Below, piece by piece: positions 43,012 through 53,429 of a stretch of 64,000 nt of DNA. Each line of letters starts with the position of its first letter. The stretch's first letter is position 1. A program made the translations under genes and the position numbers. A model generated the notes under the pieces. The model was given only the letters and a program-made list of their open reading frames with translations. It was not told the DNA's origin and searched no databases. Location: NCBI GenBank assembly GCA_033085395.1, contig JANQBS010000006.1, positions 186,001 through 250,000 of the forward strand. Direction: 5' to 3'. The stretch comes from Xanthoparmelia taractica. Its lineage: Eukaryota; Ascomycota; Lecanoromycetes; Lecanorales; Parmeliaceae.

Positions 43012-45508
43012 TCACTTCTTCCAAGGCGAAATTGCAGCTTTTCCCCACGTTTTCATGGTGTTTGTTGGTGCCTCACCATTCCCTTTCAGGATATGACAGA
43101 GTGCACCTCGTCCACCTTCCCAATCAGAATAACAATACCATGGCTCGTACCACAGCATTCCCATAAAAGCCGAGAAAGGCTTCACCGTCTTCCACATCAA
43201 CTCCGTAAGAGACTGTTCCTGGGGAATCTGTTCATCCGTAAAGCCAGTCGCATATTCAACGCCCAGAGCTTGCAGTTTGTACTCGCCATCAAACGGACCC
43301 TCAGTGTATTTGCCGTAGGCTTCAGCGTAACCCTGTAGCTGGGTGAGAGTTTTGGTTAAACGTGTCAGAGTATCGGCCATGCTGGATTCGGAGTTGATGT
43401 CCACGGGTGTCATTGGGTCTGGATATGCAGAAAACCCCATGATGGTAAGCATCTCAGAGGCGTTTTGAGAGAGGATGTTCTGAGGGATGACGGCATTGCT
43501 GCATGTGGCACCCGCGGAGTCTTTCAGCTCAGTCTGGCTCGATGGATTCGGACCATGCACACAAGCTTCCTTCCACTGGACATACTGGCCGTGAGAGTGA
43601 AGACCATAGCGGGTTGTGGCTGTGGAGAAGCCTGACGCCGTGATGGCCTCCTTGCAGGCTATGACTTCGGCCTTGAGGTAGCCCGCGTATTGCGCGTAAG
43701 AAGCCATGTTACCGGTGGGAATCTTACCGCATTTCTCTTCGTCTATCTTGGACGCACTGGCTTTGCCGTCATCAGTACCGCGAACATGGCCAGTAGACTC
43801 TTCTACAAACAGGAACCCATCTGAACCTTCATTCTCGAAGAGGATGATATCAGGTACGATATGGGCGTCGAGGAAGGGCTGGAGTTGGCGCTTTGCCTCG
43901 TCTTGGACAGCGCCCACCATACCTTCGTAGTCATGACACTCCAGATCTTTTGGTATTGTCAGCCCCTGATTGATAGTGAGCTGCAGTCTCATGCCTAAAG
44001 CTGCAGCCCGTTGCGCAGTCTTGACTGCAATATCGATGCCTCCAAAATCGAGCTGGAAAAGCAACTCTTCGCTGCCAGTCGATGCATTGTTTTGGAAAAC
44101 AGTAGGCCCGAGACTCATACTACGGTAAGTTTCGACACGAATGGCATTAAGACCTGAGTCTACTAGCGTCTTGATAGGGTCCTTGACGGTGACGTCATCA
44201 TAATCGTAAAATCCACGGTCAGGGATAGCTTCCATTCGCATCAGAGTACCTATACTAGCTACAGAAATTTTGGCGTCAGCACTCATTCTTGTGACTTAGA
44301 GCTGGAACAAGAACTCTTATTGGGAGCGAATTCAGGGGGCTTCTGCTCTTGGAAATGTACATACCTCCAGCCCAGAACTGACTGTGAAGATCGGTATCAG
44401 AGGTGTAGTTCATCGTTGCTGTAGTATTGAGTCCGGTCAATGACCCAGTGGAATTACTTTTCGTATCTGAGCCCGAGGTTGAAGAGGCGTTGGCAGAAAC
44501 GGGGTACTTTGAACGTTGAAGCGTGCCATTGCCGTACAGACCTCCCGTACCGGTAGATGCGCTTGCAGCGGCCGTACCAGAGGCATTCTTATTGCTGCAC
44601 TTTTTACGTTTAGGACGAGTGGAGCCATTGGCAGAGACGCCAGTTCCCAACGGGTTACCTGAACCGATGGAATCATTGCCGGACCCGTTCTGTGTTGAGC
44701 CTTTCGAGCCGCTCACAGTCGACGCATTTTGCAGTGGGCTTGCGACACTAGCCGATGTAGCTACTGTCGCAGCTTGTGTAACAGTGATGGTGTACTGAGT
44801 GGTGACTGTTACTGTTGACTGCAATGGGCAAACCCCTGGCGAGCCCCCAGCGTTGCTACCTCCGACCCCAGGTGAGGCAAGGTCGCCAGCTTTCAAACCG
44901 CCTGGAGTGCCACTTCCAGATGATGCGAATCCAGAAGTTGGTCCATGGCCGGCGGCTTGCTGCGGGGCTGGACTGGCATATCCTTGACTGGGTTGAGAGC
45001 TTGCAGATGTTGAATAGGGGAGCTGGTAGGCTAGAGTAGAGGTACTTTTTCCTGGATAGCTATATATGGATCTGGTGGCTGAGGTAGAGCTAGAGACACG
45101 AGAATGAGAGCACTTCTTCCTTTTGCGTGTTGTGGCTGAGGCTTGAGCATGAGTACCGTCATCAATTGCAGATGTGGAATAAGGGAGCTGGTAGGCTAAA
45201 GTAGAGGCATTTTTTCCTGGATAGCCATATGTGGATCCGGTGGCTGAGGCAGAGCCAGAGGCACCAGAATGAGAGCACTTCTTCCTTCTGCGTGTTGTGG
45301 CTAAGGCTTGAGCATGGGTACCGTCATCAAGACGACGTTGCAGACCAGCAGCAGCGACTTCAACGTTTCAGTATACGCTGTGCTTCAGAGCTTGGAGTTG
45401 GACGGCACACTTACCGTTCGAATCAATCGACGCAACGAAAGAAAGCTGCAAAGTAATGAGCGACAATGCGAGAAAGGCAAATGAGTGTGAGTATGAGGAA
45501 ACCCTCAT
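43012..45508 (-). CDS. Secreted GH53-like glycosidase with repeat-rich Ser/Thr stalk
   Basis: Three exons, 45508-45415, 45357-44361, 44281-43012, give 786 residues. The signal peptide is MRVSSYSHSFAFLALSLITL. The N-terminal 350 or so residues are Ser/Thr/Gly-rich and contain two tandem 55-residue copies plus short RKKCS motifs. The catalytic half starts ADAKISVASIGTLMRMEAIP and has a TIM-barrel look resembling GH53 endo-galactanases: NAIRVETYRS, IDIAVKTAQRAAALGMRLQL, a candidate acid/base in FENEGSDGF and a candidate nucleophile in LGVEYATGF. GMLWYEPWYCYSDWEGG lies near the end. The 44360-44282 intron was chosen because it gives AGGI|ADAKIS in frame. GH53 is my best family guess, not certain; another clan-A barrel is possible. 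Likely cell-wall or extracellular. Confidence 0.8.
45001..45330 (-). repeat. Two tandem 165-bp coding repeats
   Basis: Copies 45001-45165 and 45166-45330 are near-identical and encode 55 residues each. The pattern is DDGTHAQA, then ATTR(R/K)RKKCSHS, a Ser/Ala-rich part, Y-x-YPGK, and TLAYQLPYSTSA. Unit length is a multiple of three, so the frame is kept. Confidence 0.9.
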
Positions 45509-46398
45509 GTTGAATGCTTTTCTCTCAAAGAAAAAATACTAAAGCAGAAAAAGAAAGACAGATTGATATTTCCCGTGGAGGACGAATGTTCCTTTTATCA
45601 CATTTCCAAATGAATGGTTTCATCCTCAGGAGAAACAATACTGGCCCTATAGTGTTGAAACAATACTACTATTTCGAATGTAATCTGCTGCGACGGATCA
45701 TTACTTACAAGCCGTAGGCGGCAGTAGGAGATCGAGGTGGTCAGTGGAGCGGCTCAGGGCATCAAAGATTGTTCAATCTGCCTTTTTGGCAGTTCCGGTG
45801 TTTCACACGCCCGTTGGTGGATATTCCGTGTCATATCTGTAAAGACAGTAAGCATTCTGGGCAGCGATGAGGAGATTGATTTGAAGCATCTTTTGTTATT
45901 CTTGAAATAATGGAAAGATGTTGATCAAATCCAACATTCTTGTCAAGAGGGAAGGTGAAGATTGAGCGAGCACGCCATGCCAATTTGATTTTCTATCAAC
46001 CTTTACAATTCCATAAGTATAGGTCCATTCACAAACATTTCAGTATATAATTTGTTCTCTTTAACATTTAATACAACCTTGTAAGCGAATGTTTGAGTAG
46101 AAGAGTCTTCGTTCCTGAGTTCTCTGGCTTCACGTCTCGCCCTCATTGGCGTGGCGAGCTGGCTCTCCAAATTCAGCATCGGGCATCGTTTTTCCGCTCC
46201 GCAAAAGCTTACCTTACCTTAACGTATCTCTCCGCTCTTGGCGCCAAGACAATCTTTCGGACTTCCTTGGACTGCTCTTAATATTGGATGCGTTTCCGAT
46301 GGCATGAGCTGTCCGCTACTACAGAAGCTTGCAGAGTTTTGGCAAGTATTCAATACCCCGAGGGATGAGGGATTTGGCAGCATGGATAAGATATAGCC
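45509..46398. other. Divergent intergenic region
   Basis: About 890 bp between the glycosidase (minus) and ORC2 (plus). AT-rich in 45880-46090. The small frames here have no motif. Holds both promoters. Confidence 0.5.
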
Positions 46399-48057
46399 AT
46401 GGCAGGGAAGAGAAAGAGGCATGGTGATGAAGGTGCTGTTGACCAGGGATGGAGATACTCAACAGGAAAGAGGGCGAGTGCCGTGGTTGCGAACAGAAAT
46501 CACAGCGAAGATGATGCTGCATCAGATACAATCCCGCCGGTCGAGACACCGTCCAAGGCACGACGAGGAAGGCCTCCTGGAAGCGCCCAGAAAGCGAAGG
46601 CCCTCTCCAACGGTGCAGGACCGCAACATCAACATGGTACTCCTTCAAAATCCAAAGGCAACGCTCTCTTCTCGACCCCTATCAAGGCTGCTTCAGGTAC
46701 CAATGGGAACGGTGCAACTCCAATCGTCGGAAATGCAGATCGATCGGCCCGCAGAAAGAGTGCGAGAAGCATTGTCGAACGGACTGAGACTGATGGATTT
46801 GGTGACGAGGACGCTGAAGAGGAAGATATTCTAGCTAGAAAGATATGGGATGCTGATGAGTTAGAGAGCGAGGACCAGCAGGAAGAAGCAGATGGTGAAC
46901 TGGGAGCTGATGAGACTATCCCAACGACACCTTCGAAGCGTAAAACAGGCCGACGGAAAAAGTCTCCAACACCCCCGCAAAATCTTCCACCCCACGAACA
47001 ATATTTCTGGCAGCATCGGCCAGGAAAGATCAAGACCTCCAACAACACATTGTCCTCCCTCTCCCTGCTTACCCACGAAGAGTATCACAACCAAATCGAT
47101 GCCTACGAAGACCCGCACGCATCCTCCTATGCGTACTTACATTCCCTGCATTCTCGCTCCTTCCCCCAATGGCGCTTTGAGCTCGCTCAGTCCTTCAATG
47201 TCTGCATCTACGGCTACGGCTCAAAACGTAAGCTCGTCACAGCCTTCGCCAAATACCTCCATACCAAATCTCCTACAGACCCACCAAGGATCCTGATAAT
47301 AAATGGCTACACGCCCACCCTTACCCTTCGACAAATCCTCAATACCTTTGCCTCTCTCGTCTTCAACTGCACACCCAGTACTATGCCCTTGAAACTTGGC
47401 ACTCAACCCCGCGAGATCCTCACCACGCTTATGAACCACCTAGATACTTCTCCACCGCCGTCTCCATATCTCGTATTCATCAACTCGCTCGACGCGCCAC
47501 CTCTCCGACGTTCACCCAACCCATCTCTCCTCGCCCAACTAGCTGCAAGTCCACACATCCACCTTCTAGCAACCTGTGATACGCCCAACTTCCCTCTGCT
47601 GTGGGACACCAACCTGCGTGATCAGTACAACTTCCTCTTCCACGATACCACAATCTTTGAATCTTACTCCCCAGTCGAAATCGGCTCCGTCATCGGCGAT
47701 GTGAATGAGCTCCTTGGTCGCAGTGGGCGCAGCGTCAAAGGCAAGGAAGGCGTGGGATTCGTGCTACGCTCTTTACCGGAGAATGCGACGAGTCTTTACC
47801 GCGTGCTCATTGCGGAGCTTTTGGCTGCGATGGATGAGGAAGGCGGTGGAGAAGGAGGAGTGGAGTATAGAGTGCTGTATCAGAAAGTGGTGGAGGAGTT
47901 TATATGCAGTAATGAGATGGGGTTTCGGCAGTTGCTCAAGGAGTTTTATGACCATCAGATGGTTGTTAGTAGAAGAGATGGGTCAGGAGCGGAGGTTCTG
48001 GGAGTGCCATGGCGGAGGGAGGAGATGGAGGCTATTCTGGATGACCTCGTGGTCTAA
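46399..48057 (+). CDS. ORC2: Origin recognition complex subunit 2
   Basis: Subunit of the six-protein complex that marks DNA replication origins. One exon, 552 residues. The N-terminal part is basic and disordered with an AT-hook-like RRGRPPGSAQK (about 55-65) and an acidic stretch (DEDAEEEDI). The Orc2 domain begins LPPHEQYFWQHRPGKIKTSN and includes FPQWRFELAQSFNVCIYGYG, SKRKLVTAFAKYL, LIINGYTPTLTLRQILNT and HIHLLATCDTPNFPLLWD. The winged-helix end is LKEFYDHQMVVSRRDGSG. There is no Walker A, as expected, since Orc2 has a degenerate AAA+ fold. It is convergent with the aminopeptidase gene, 121 bp apart. Confidence 0.96.
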   Translation: MAGKRKRHGDEGAVDQGWRYSTGKRASAVVANRNHSEDDAASDTIPPVETPSKARRGRPPGSAQKAKALSNGAGPQHQHGTPSKSKGNALFSTPIKAASGTNGNGATPIVGNADRSARRKSARSIVERTETDGFGDEDAEEEDILARKIWDADELESEDQQEEADGELGADETIPTTPSKRKTGRRKKSPTPPQNLPPHEQYFWQHRPGKIKTSNNTLSSLSLLTHEEYHNQIDAYEDPHASSYAYLHSLHSRSFPQWRFELAQSFNVCIYGYGSKRKLVTAFAKYLHTKSPTDPPRILIINGYTPTLTLRQILNTFASLVFNCTPSTMPLKLGTQPREILTTLMNHLDTSPPPSPYLVFINSLDAPPLRRSPNPSLLAQLAASPHIHLLATCDTPNFPLLWDTNLRDQYNFLFHDTTIFESYSPVEIGSVIGDVNELLGRSGRSVKGKEGVGFVLRSLPENATSLYRVLIAELLAAMDEEGGGEGGVEYRVLYQKVVEEFICSNEMGFRQLLKEFYDHQMVVSRRDGSGAEVLGVPWRREEMEAILDDLVV

Positions 48058-48178
48058 ACCAATCCCAAGAATAAAAAATCCGACAAGAGCGTTATGATAC
48101 CCCGATGTATAACATTTGTCAAGTATATAGAATTCGAGATATCTAAAAAATGAGCAAAGTCTTACTCCAAATATCCTA

Positions 48179-50551
48179 CTAGAGCTCAGCCGTCTCCCTC
48201 TCCAACCACTTCATCGTCCTCTCATCCCCTTCAAAAAAACCCTTCGTCTTCTCCATAACCTCCTTGTGATACGCATCAATCCATTTCCTCTCCTTTCCAC
48301 TCAGCAACCCCACATCAATCAACTTCCGACACATCGGCACCATAGTCACATGCTCGAACCCCAGATACGGCTTATCACCAAAACGATGCCTCGTCTCCAC
48401 TTCCTTGGCCATGATGATATTCTCAATCCGGATACCGAAGTTGCCGTCTTCGTAGTATCCCGGCTCATCCGACAGCACATTGCCGGCCGAGAGCGAAACC
48501 TCGCTGTACGCAATGCGCGTGCCGATCCCAATGGGACCTTCGTGGACATTGAGGTAGGATCCGACGCCATGGCCGGTGCCGTGCCGGTAGTCGAGGCCCT
48601 CCTCCCAGAGGAACTGGCGCGCGAGGGTGTCGAGCGCGAAGCCAGATGTACCCTTGGGGAACACGGCGGTGTCGAGGGCTATGACGCCTTTGAGGACCAA
48701 GGTGTATGATTTCCGTTCCATGTCTGTTGGCGTGCCGAAATGTAAAGTACGTGTTGTGTCGGTTGTGCCGTCGAGGTACTGGGCGCCTGAGTCGCAGAGG
48801 TAGATGGCCTTGGGGTCGATGACGGAGCAGTTGCCCGGTTCGGGCTTGTAGTGGATGACGGCTGCGTTGGCGCCTGTGGAGGAGATGGTGTCGAAGGAGA
48901 GGCCGGCGAAGTTGTGCTTGGTTCTGGTGCGTTTTTATTAGATGGAATCGCTTTCGCTTCGTTTACTTGACAACTTACGCCCGTATGGATTCAAGCTTGT
49001 CAGCTGCTTGGACCTCATCTAGTACTGTTGTCTTTTCCACCAGCTCTTCTTCCAGCCATGCAAAGTACTCGCACAACGCTGCCCCGTCTCGAATATGGCA
49101 AGCACGCATCCCTTCCAGCTCCGTCTTGTTCTTGATGGCTTTGGCATCACCTACTGGACTTCGCAGTTCTTCGACCTTGTCTTCGCCGCCTAGCTCTAGG
49201 CTCAGAGCCCACGATGCTTTGGTCGAGATCATGAATTTCCGTTTTGGCTCTACAGACTGCTTCTCCGTAAGGTTCGTCTCCAATTTTTGCTCCAGGTCCG
49301 GCTTCAAACTCAGCATCTTGGTGTCTTCCAGTATCGCATCGTAGGGTCTGACTTGGACCTTGTCTCCGAGGTGAGATTCTACATCGGGGCTAAACTTATC
49401 TGAATCGACGTATAGAGTAGCAGTCGCAGGTGTGATGATAGCGTATGAAAAGAATACCGGATTATAAGGGATACTATTACCTAGTTAGCATCTTCGCTCT
49501 ACGAAGCCTACTGGATCACTTGGCATACTCGTTTCCTCGAAGATTGTAGAGCCATGCAACTTCATCCAACATAGCTGAAAAGACTGTCAGTACGACTTCG
49601 CCATCCAAGTCGAAATGACCCCAAGCACATACAAACAATGAGACCAGCGCTCTTCTTCTTTTCGAGCTCTTTCCTGAGATCCTCAATCTTTTCCTCGAAT
49701 TTCTTGCCTGTAAACTCCAATGGCAGTGTCCTGATCTTCTCCTTCGGTCGCGGCGGGCGGCTGTCACCCCATATACAGTCGACTAGATTCGTCTTGACAC
49801 CAACAAGACCAGCACCGCCCTTTTTCTCGATCTTCTTTGCCAGCTTTCGGGCATCAGCTGCATGAGGTTAGAAGTTTGATCAGCAGTATCATGTGCCGGA
49901 TTCTCATACGAGCTGTGATTACTGTTGGGTCTACTCCTACGGTCTTGTTGCCGCCAGATTGGTCCGCTGTCCTATGGCAGGTCAGATATTGGAAGGGTCG
50001 GAAAAATCGTCTTAGCAGACTGACCATTCTTGCCACGTTGGAACCTCCTCGAGGCCTTGTTTCAACAACTCCCAATTCGAGTCCAGCTGCTTCGAGGCTT
50101 GATTGAAGTATCGTCCATCAGTGGCCAAGGCGGCTTTGTCATGGGTAATGACAGCTGTCCCAGCAGAACCAGAGAAGCCGCATATATATTCTATCAGGAT
50201 AAGCTAAATTTTCCAACACCTTATCCCAGCATTCTGACCTCGACGAGCATCACAGGGAGCAATGTATTCACTCTGGTGACTATCTTCAGAAGGGACAACT
50301 TTGACAATTATGAGAATCAATCGCTTCCCACAAGACCGTCTTTAGATCATACTATATACATCAATCTTATTTTCGGACATAAGATGTCGAAGGCTTTTCA
50401 AGCGCTCCGTTGTGTTCACAGTATCCATGTCCAGGCTGTCGATGGCAAGGACTCGGGTACTAGTGAACGGTCTCAAGATGCGGACCTTGGCCAGGCAATT
50501 GATTGAAGTTCTTTGTAGGAGTCCACGAGGGAGGAGGCGATACAGGTGCAT
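48179..50551 (-). CDS. Xaa-Pro aminopeptidase P
   Basis: Mn-dependent peptidase (M24B) that removes N-terminal residues before proline. Eight exons restore frame throughout: 50551-50353, 50298-50239, 50190-50025, 49971-49910, 49857-49633, 49574-49529, 49473-48979, 48923-48179. Motifs: KIDVYIVPSEDSHQSEYIAP, CGFSGSAGTAVITHDKAAL, DEVAWLYNLRGND, then the pita-bread domain with metal ligands in YLCDSGAQYLDGTTDTTRT, HGTGHGVGSYLNVHEGP and LSDEPGYYEDGNFGIRIEN. Starting at 50551 adds 41 residues with Arg/Leu/Ser and no acids before Asp38 (MHLYRLLPRGLLQRTSINCL), a good mitochondrial presequence. Starting at 50428 (MDTVNTTERL) gives the usual 624-residue cytosolic form. Both may be made. Confidence 0.95.
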
Positions 50552-50764
50552 CAGTGAGGTAGTATCAAGTAAGAATGGAATAATTTGATGAAAACAAGTG
50601 CGATGAAACCAGTATCAGGCTAGCCTAATTAGGCCAACGCGACATCCTAATTGCGTTGGCATTGCTAATCTATATATACGAAAACCTCACCAAACAGCTC
50701 CGACAAGCAGGTCTTTAAATAAAAGCTATACTCCACGTCACGTATCCATACGCTTCAGAAACCT

Positions 50765-51796
50765 TCAACTGTCAAGCGTGCAATTCTTAGGGTACTGTAC
50801 CCACCCTGTAAGACGATTCGCAATATCAGAAGCATAACAGTGCGTCGCTATCCCTTTTCCCAGATCCTCCGACTCATCAATAGATCCCGAATTATATATC
50901 CTCGCCGCCTTGTAGAAAGCAGAAACATCCGATGTGCCAGCTGAATTCAGACACTGCGCCAACCCATCACCCCACGTCGTACCACCTGTCCCCTCCTGGA
51001 TCATCTGCGTTATCGTCTCCCCTGGGCAGGGGTTCTGCACCGTAGCTCCAGTATTACAAGAGGCTGTGCCGTTGTGGTCTTGCATGAGGCCTGGATTGGG
51101 GACTCCGTAATTGGATGTTGGTGCGCGTACACAGCCGCCGGATTCTTGCATCACTATTGCAAGGATGAAGCGGTGGTCGACGAACGTGGCGGCGGCGACA
51201 AATTGGATAGCTTCGTACATGTCCACAATCTCCTGGTGGGTATTGAGCTCGACGTTGAATTGGCGGCATGACTTTTCCATATGCCATCTGCTGTTGTTGA
51301 ACCTGGTCGTTCTTCAGTAAGACGGAATCGGTAACGGAACAGATATTCAAAACACACATATCCATGAACGATATCCATTTGTCCTTTGCGGGCCAGCCAT
51401 CCTCTGTTGAGCCGTTACCGATGTATTGTGTATAGTAGTCTATAAGTAAGCCATCCTGGTTGTTGACAGAGGTTACCGCAATGCCGCTGTCCGTCACCGT
51501 CCCTCCATCTGAGTCTGTGGCTTTCGTTTTGTTGTGATAGCGATGAGGCTCGATGCGTGAAATACCGCTGTGGAAACGACTATGATCATGGATGCGGAGG
51601 CCGTCTTGGTCGTTGATGGATGTCACGGCAACGATACTACTGACCACCTGGGCCATAAGTAGTGACTGGAGGTCCGAGGGAGCAGGGGTAGAAAGTGTGC
51701 GAGCCAAAAGGAATAAACCGATGAGTAGCTACGCACGGTGAGTATTGTGTCAAGTTGGCTGCGTACATGTTGACTCCTTGCCTTCCTTAGAAGCAT
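50765..51796 (-). CDS. Secreted lysozyme/SLT-like protein
   Basis: Small fungal secreted family resembling lytic transglycosylases; the ESGG of FILAIVMQESGGCVR holds the candidate catalytic Glu. Downstream are NYGVPNPGLMQDHNG, NPCPGETITQMIQ and AARIYNSGSI. Proposed exons: 51796-51767, 51728-51358, 51302-50765 (312 residues). The second join gives MDM|FNNSRWHMEKSCRQF. The first join creates a signal peptide (MLLRKARSQH|LLIGLFLLAR) but needs a 38-bp intron (51766-51729), shorter than usual, so the N-terminus is less certain. An internal duplication is visible: AVTSINDQDGL at about 51630 and AVTSVNNQDGL at about 51480. Cell-wall or bacterial peptidoglycan substrate is only a guess. Confidence 0.75.
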
Positions 51797-53429
51797 CTTG
51801 ATCAGGGTTGATATATATGCTTTGAAAAAAAGCCTGTATCACTGGGGATATCGATTGCTATTACGAGGAAACCACTTTTATATGATGAAGGATATCCCCA
51901 TAATCTATCAACGAGGTTGGATCATGAGGCATGTACTGCTGAATGTCACCTTATGTAGATAACACCGTAGCCTCAAGGATGCCTTTGTATAAGACACAGA
52001 AATTTTGCCTCTGTAACTATCCGTTAGCAAGCGAAGTCGTATACGTCGCTCTGAATGTCAACGCAAGATCGTACCCAGTAGATCGATGCAAGGCAGTGTA
52101 GTGCCGTCGGAGATGTTCCCGCATCCCGCCTGCGAGAGGGCTACGCTTTCTTTTACCATCCTCTGCCAGTTATAGATCCACATTAAGTATGTTGTTGATG
52201 CTTTTCGATTATGCGTTCACGTTGTGGTGGCAATCTGACAGCCAACGAACTCCATTATCTTAGCGTGCGCGCGTTTGAGGTACAAATAAGTCCAGACTCT
52301 GAATCGCCAGAGCTGCCATAGTGTAATCCATTAGTTCCTCTATACTTCAACAACCGTGCTCACAGTGTATGTCTCCACTTGGCGACTAAGAGGCGTCAAG
52401 GTAGCCAACTATAGCTGAGTTCAATCTTTGAAGCCAGTGTATTGGACCCAGATTAGGGCGGCGCCTGAACACGCAATCCAGTCCGGAAAACAGGATATCA
52501 AGACTGTGCACTATGCAGGCCTCCAAGTAGCTATAAGCTCAGCGATAACTGATTTTACTGAGAAGCCTCCAGCAGCCACTGACACAGAATAGTAAAGAAC
52601 ATGTTGCGAAGAAGTAGCGACATTCGGCATCAAGTTGAGGAGCATAGAGTCTAACCAACGGTAGGTCGAACGCCAAGGACTCCGTATTGAAAATGTAAAG
52701 TGGCATTCTAAAGACATATAAGGCCTCAAGAGACAGTTATAAACAGCTGGCCGAAGATTCCAAGGAGACGATAAGTCTCCCTCTCGAACATACAGCCTAG
52801 AGAGAAGATGCAAATCGACAATGTAGGACAGTACGGATGTCCTTTTCAATCCATACAAGAACAGAATTTAAAAGCCTGTCGTTGCCGGCATTGCGGCAAC
52901 AAGATAGTGAGCGCATTCTGTTCTTTGAGACGAGCCAAAGACGACTACCATTCTCACCGAGCACTTGAGAGGGCAGACAGCCTTTCCCTTGGCCGGAATA
53001 AGATGTCTGGATTTAATCTTCGGTCTGAAATCATTGGGTGCTTTCACGGCGGTACGAGGACAGATGCAAGATGTCGGGAGCGTGGGCGGCCCCTGAGACT
53101 AATCTAAGGATAGTTAGCGTGGAGTGTCCCCAGTTTGGTCTAGCTCATATCAAACATATCTGCTGCCTTTCGCTTCATTACGGTGGCAAACACCTATGAA
53201 TAGCTGATAGAACCTACTGACTACCTTCATTTCCTCCTTCGACATAGTACTCCTCGAATCTCCTTTTTTCCTTTCTTGTCTGTCAAGACTTCTCCCGGAA
53301 GCCATTTCTTACTTCAGGAGGTTGCAGTCTTGGCTCCTTTGTGCTACAGACCCCACGGATGCACGGACTAATTCCAATGACAAGAGACTTTGTGTCCAAC
53401 CTGAGTTCTTGTCTTCTTATTTTGCTGCC
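51797..53429. other. Intergenic region
   Basis: About 1.6 kb between divergent genes. Frames at 52511-52858 (minus) and 52808-53107 (plus) overlap and have no motif, signal peptide or splice partner. No RNA gene or repeat was found. Confidence 0.5.

Noticed and set aside
52511..53107. Two overlapping hypothetical frames
   Set aside because: No motif, no signal peptide, opposite strands overlapping, and no splice continuation.
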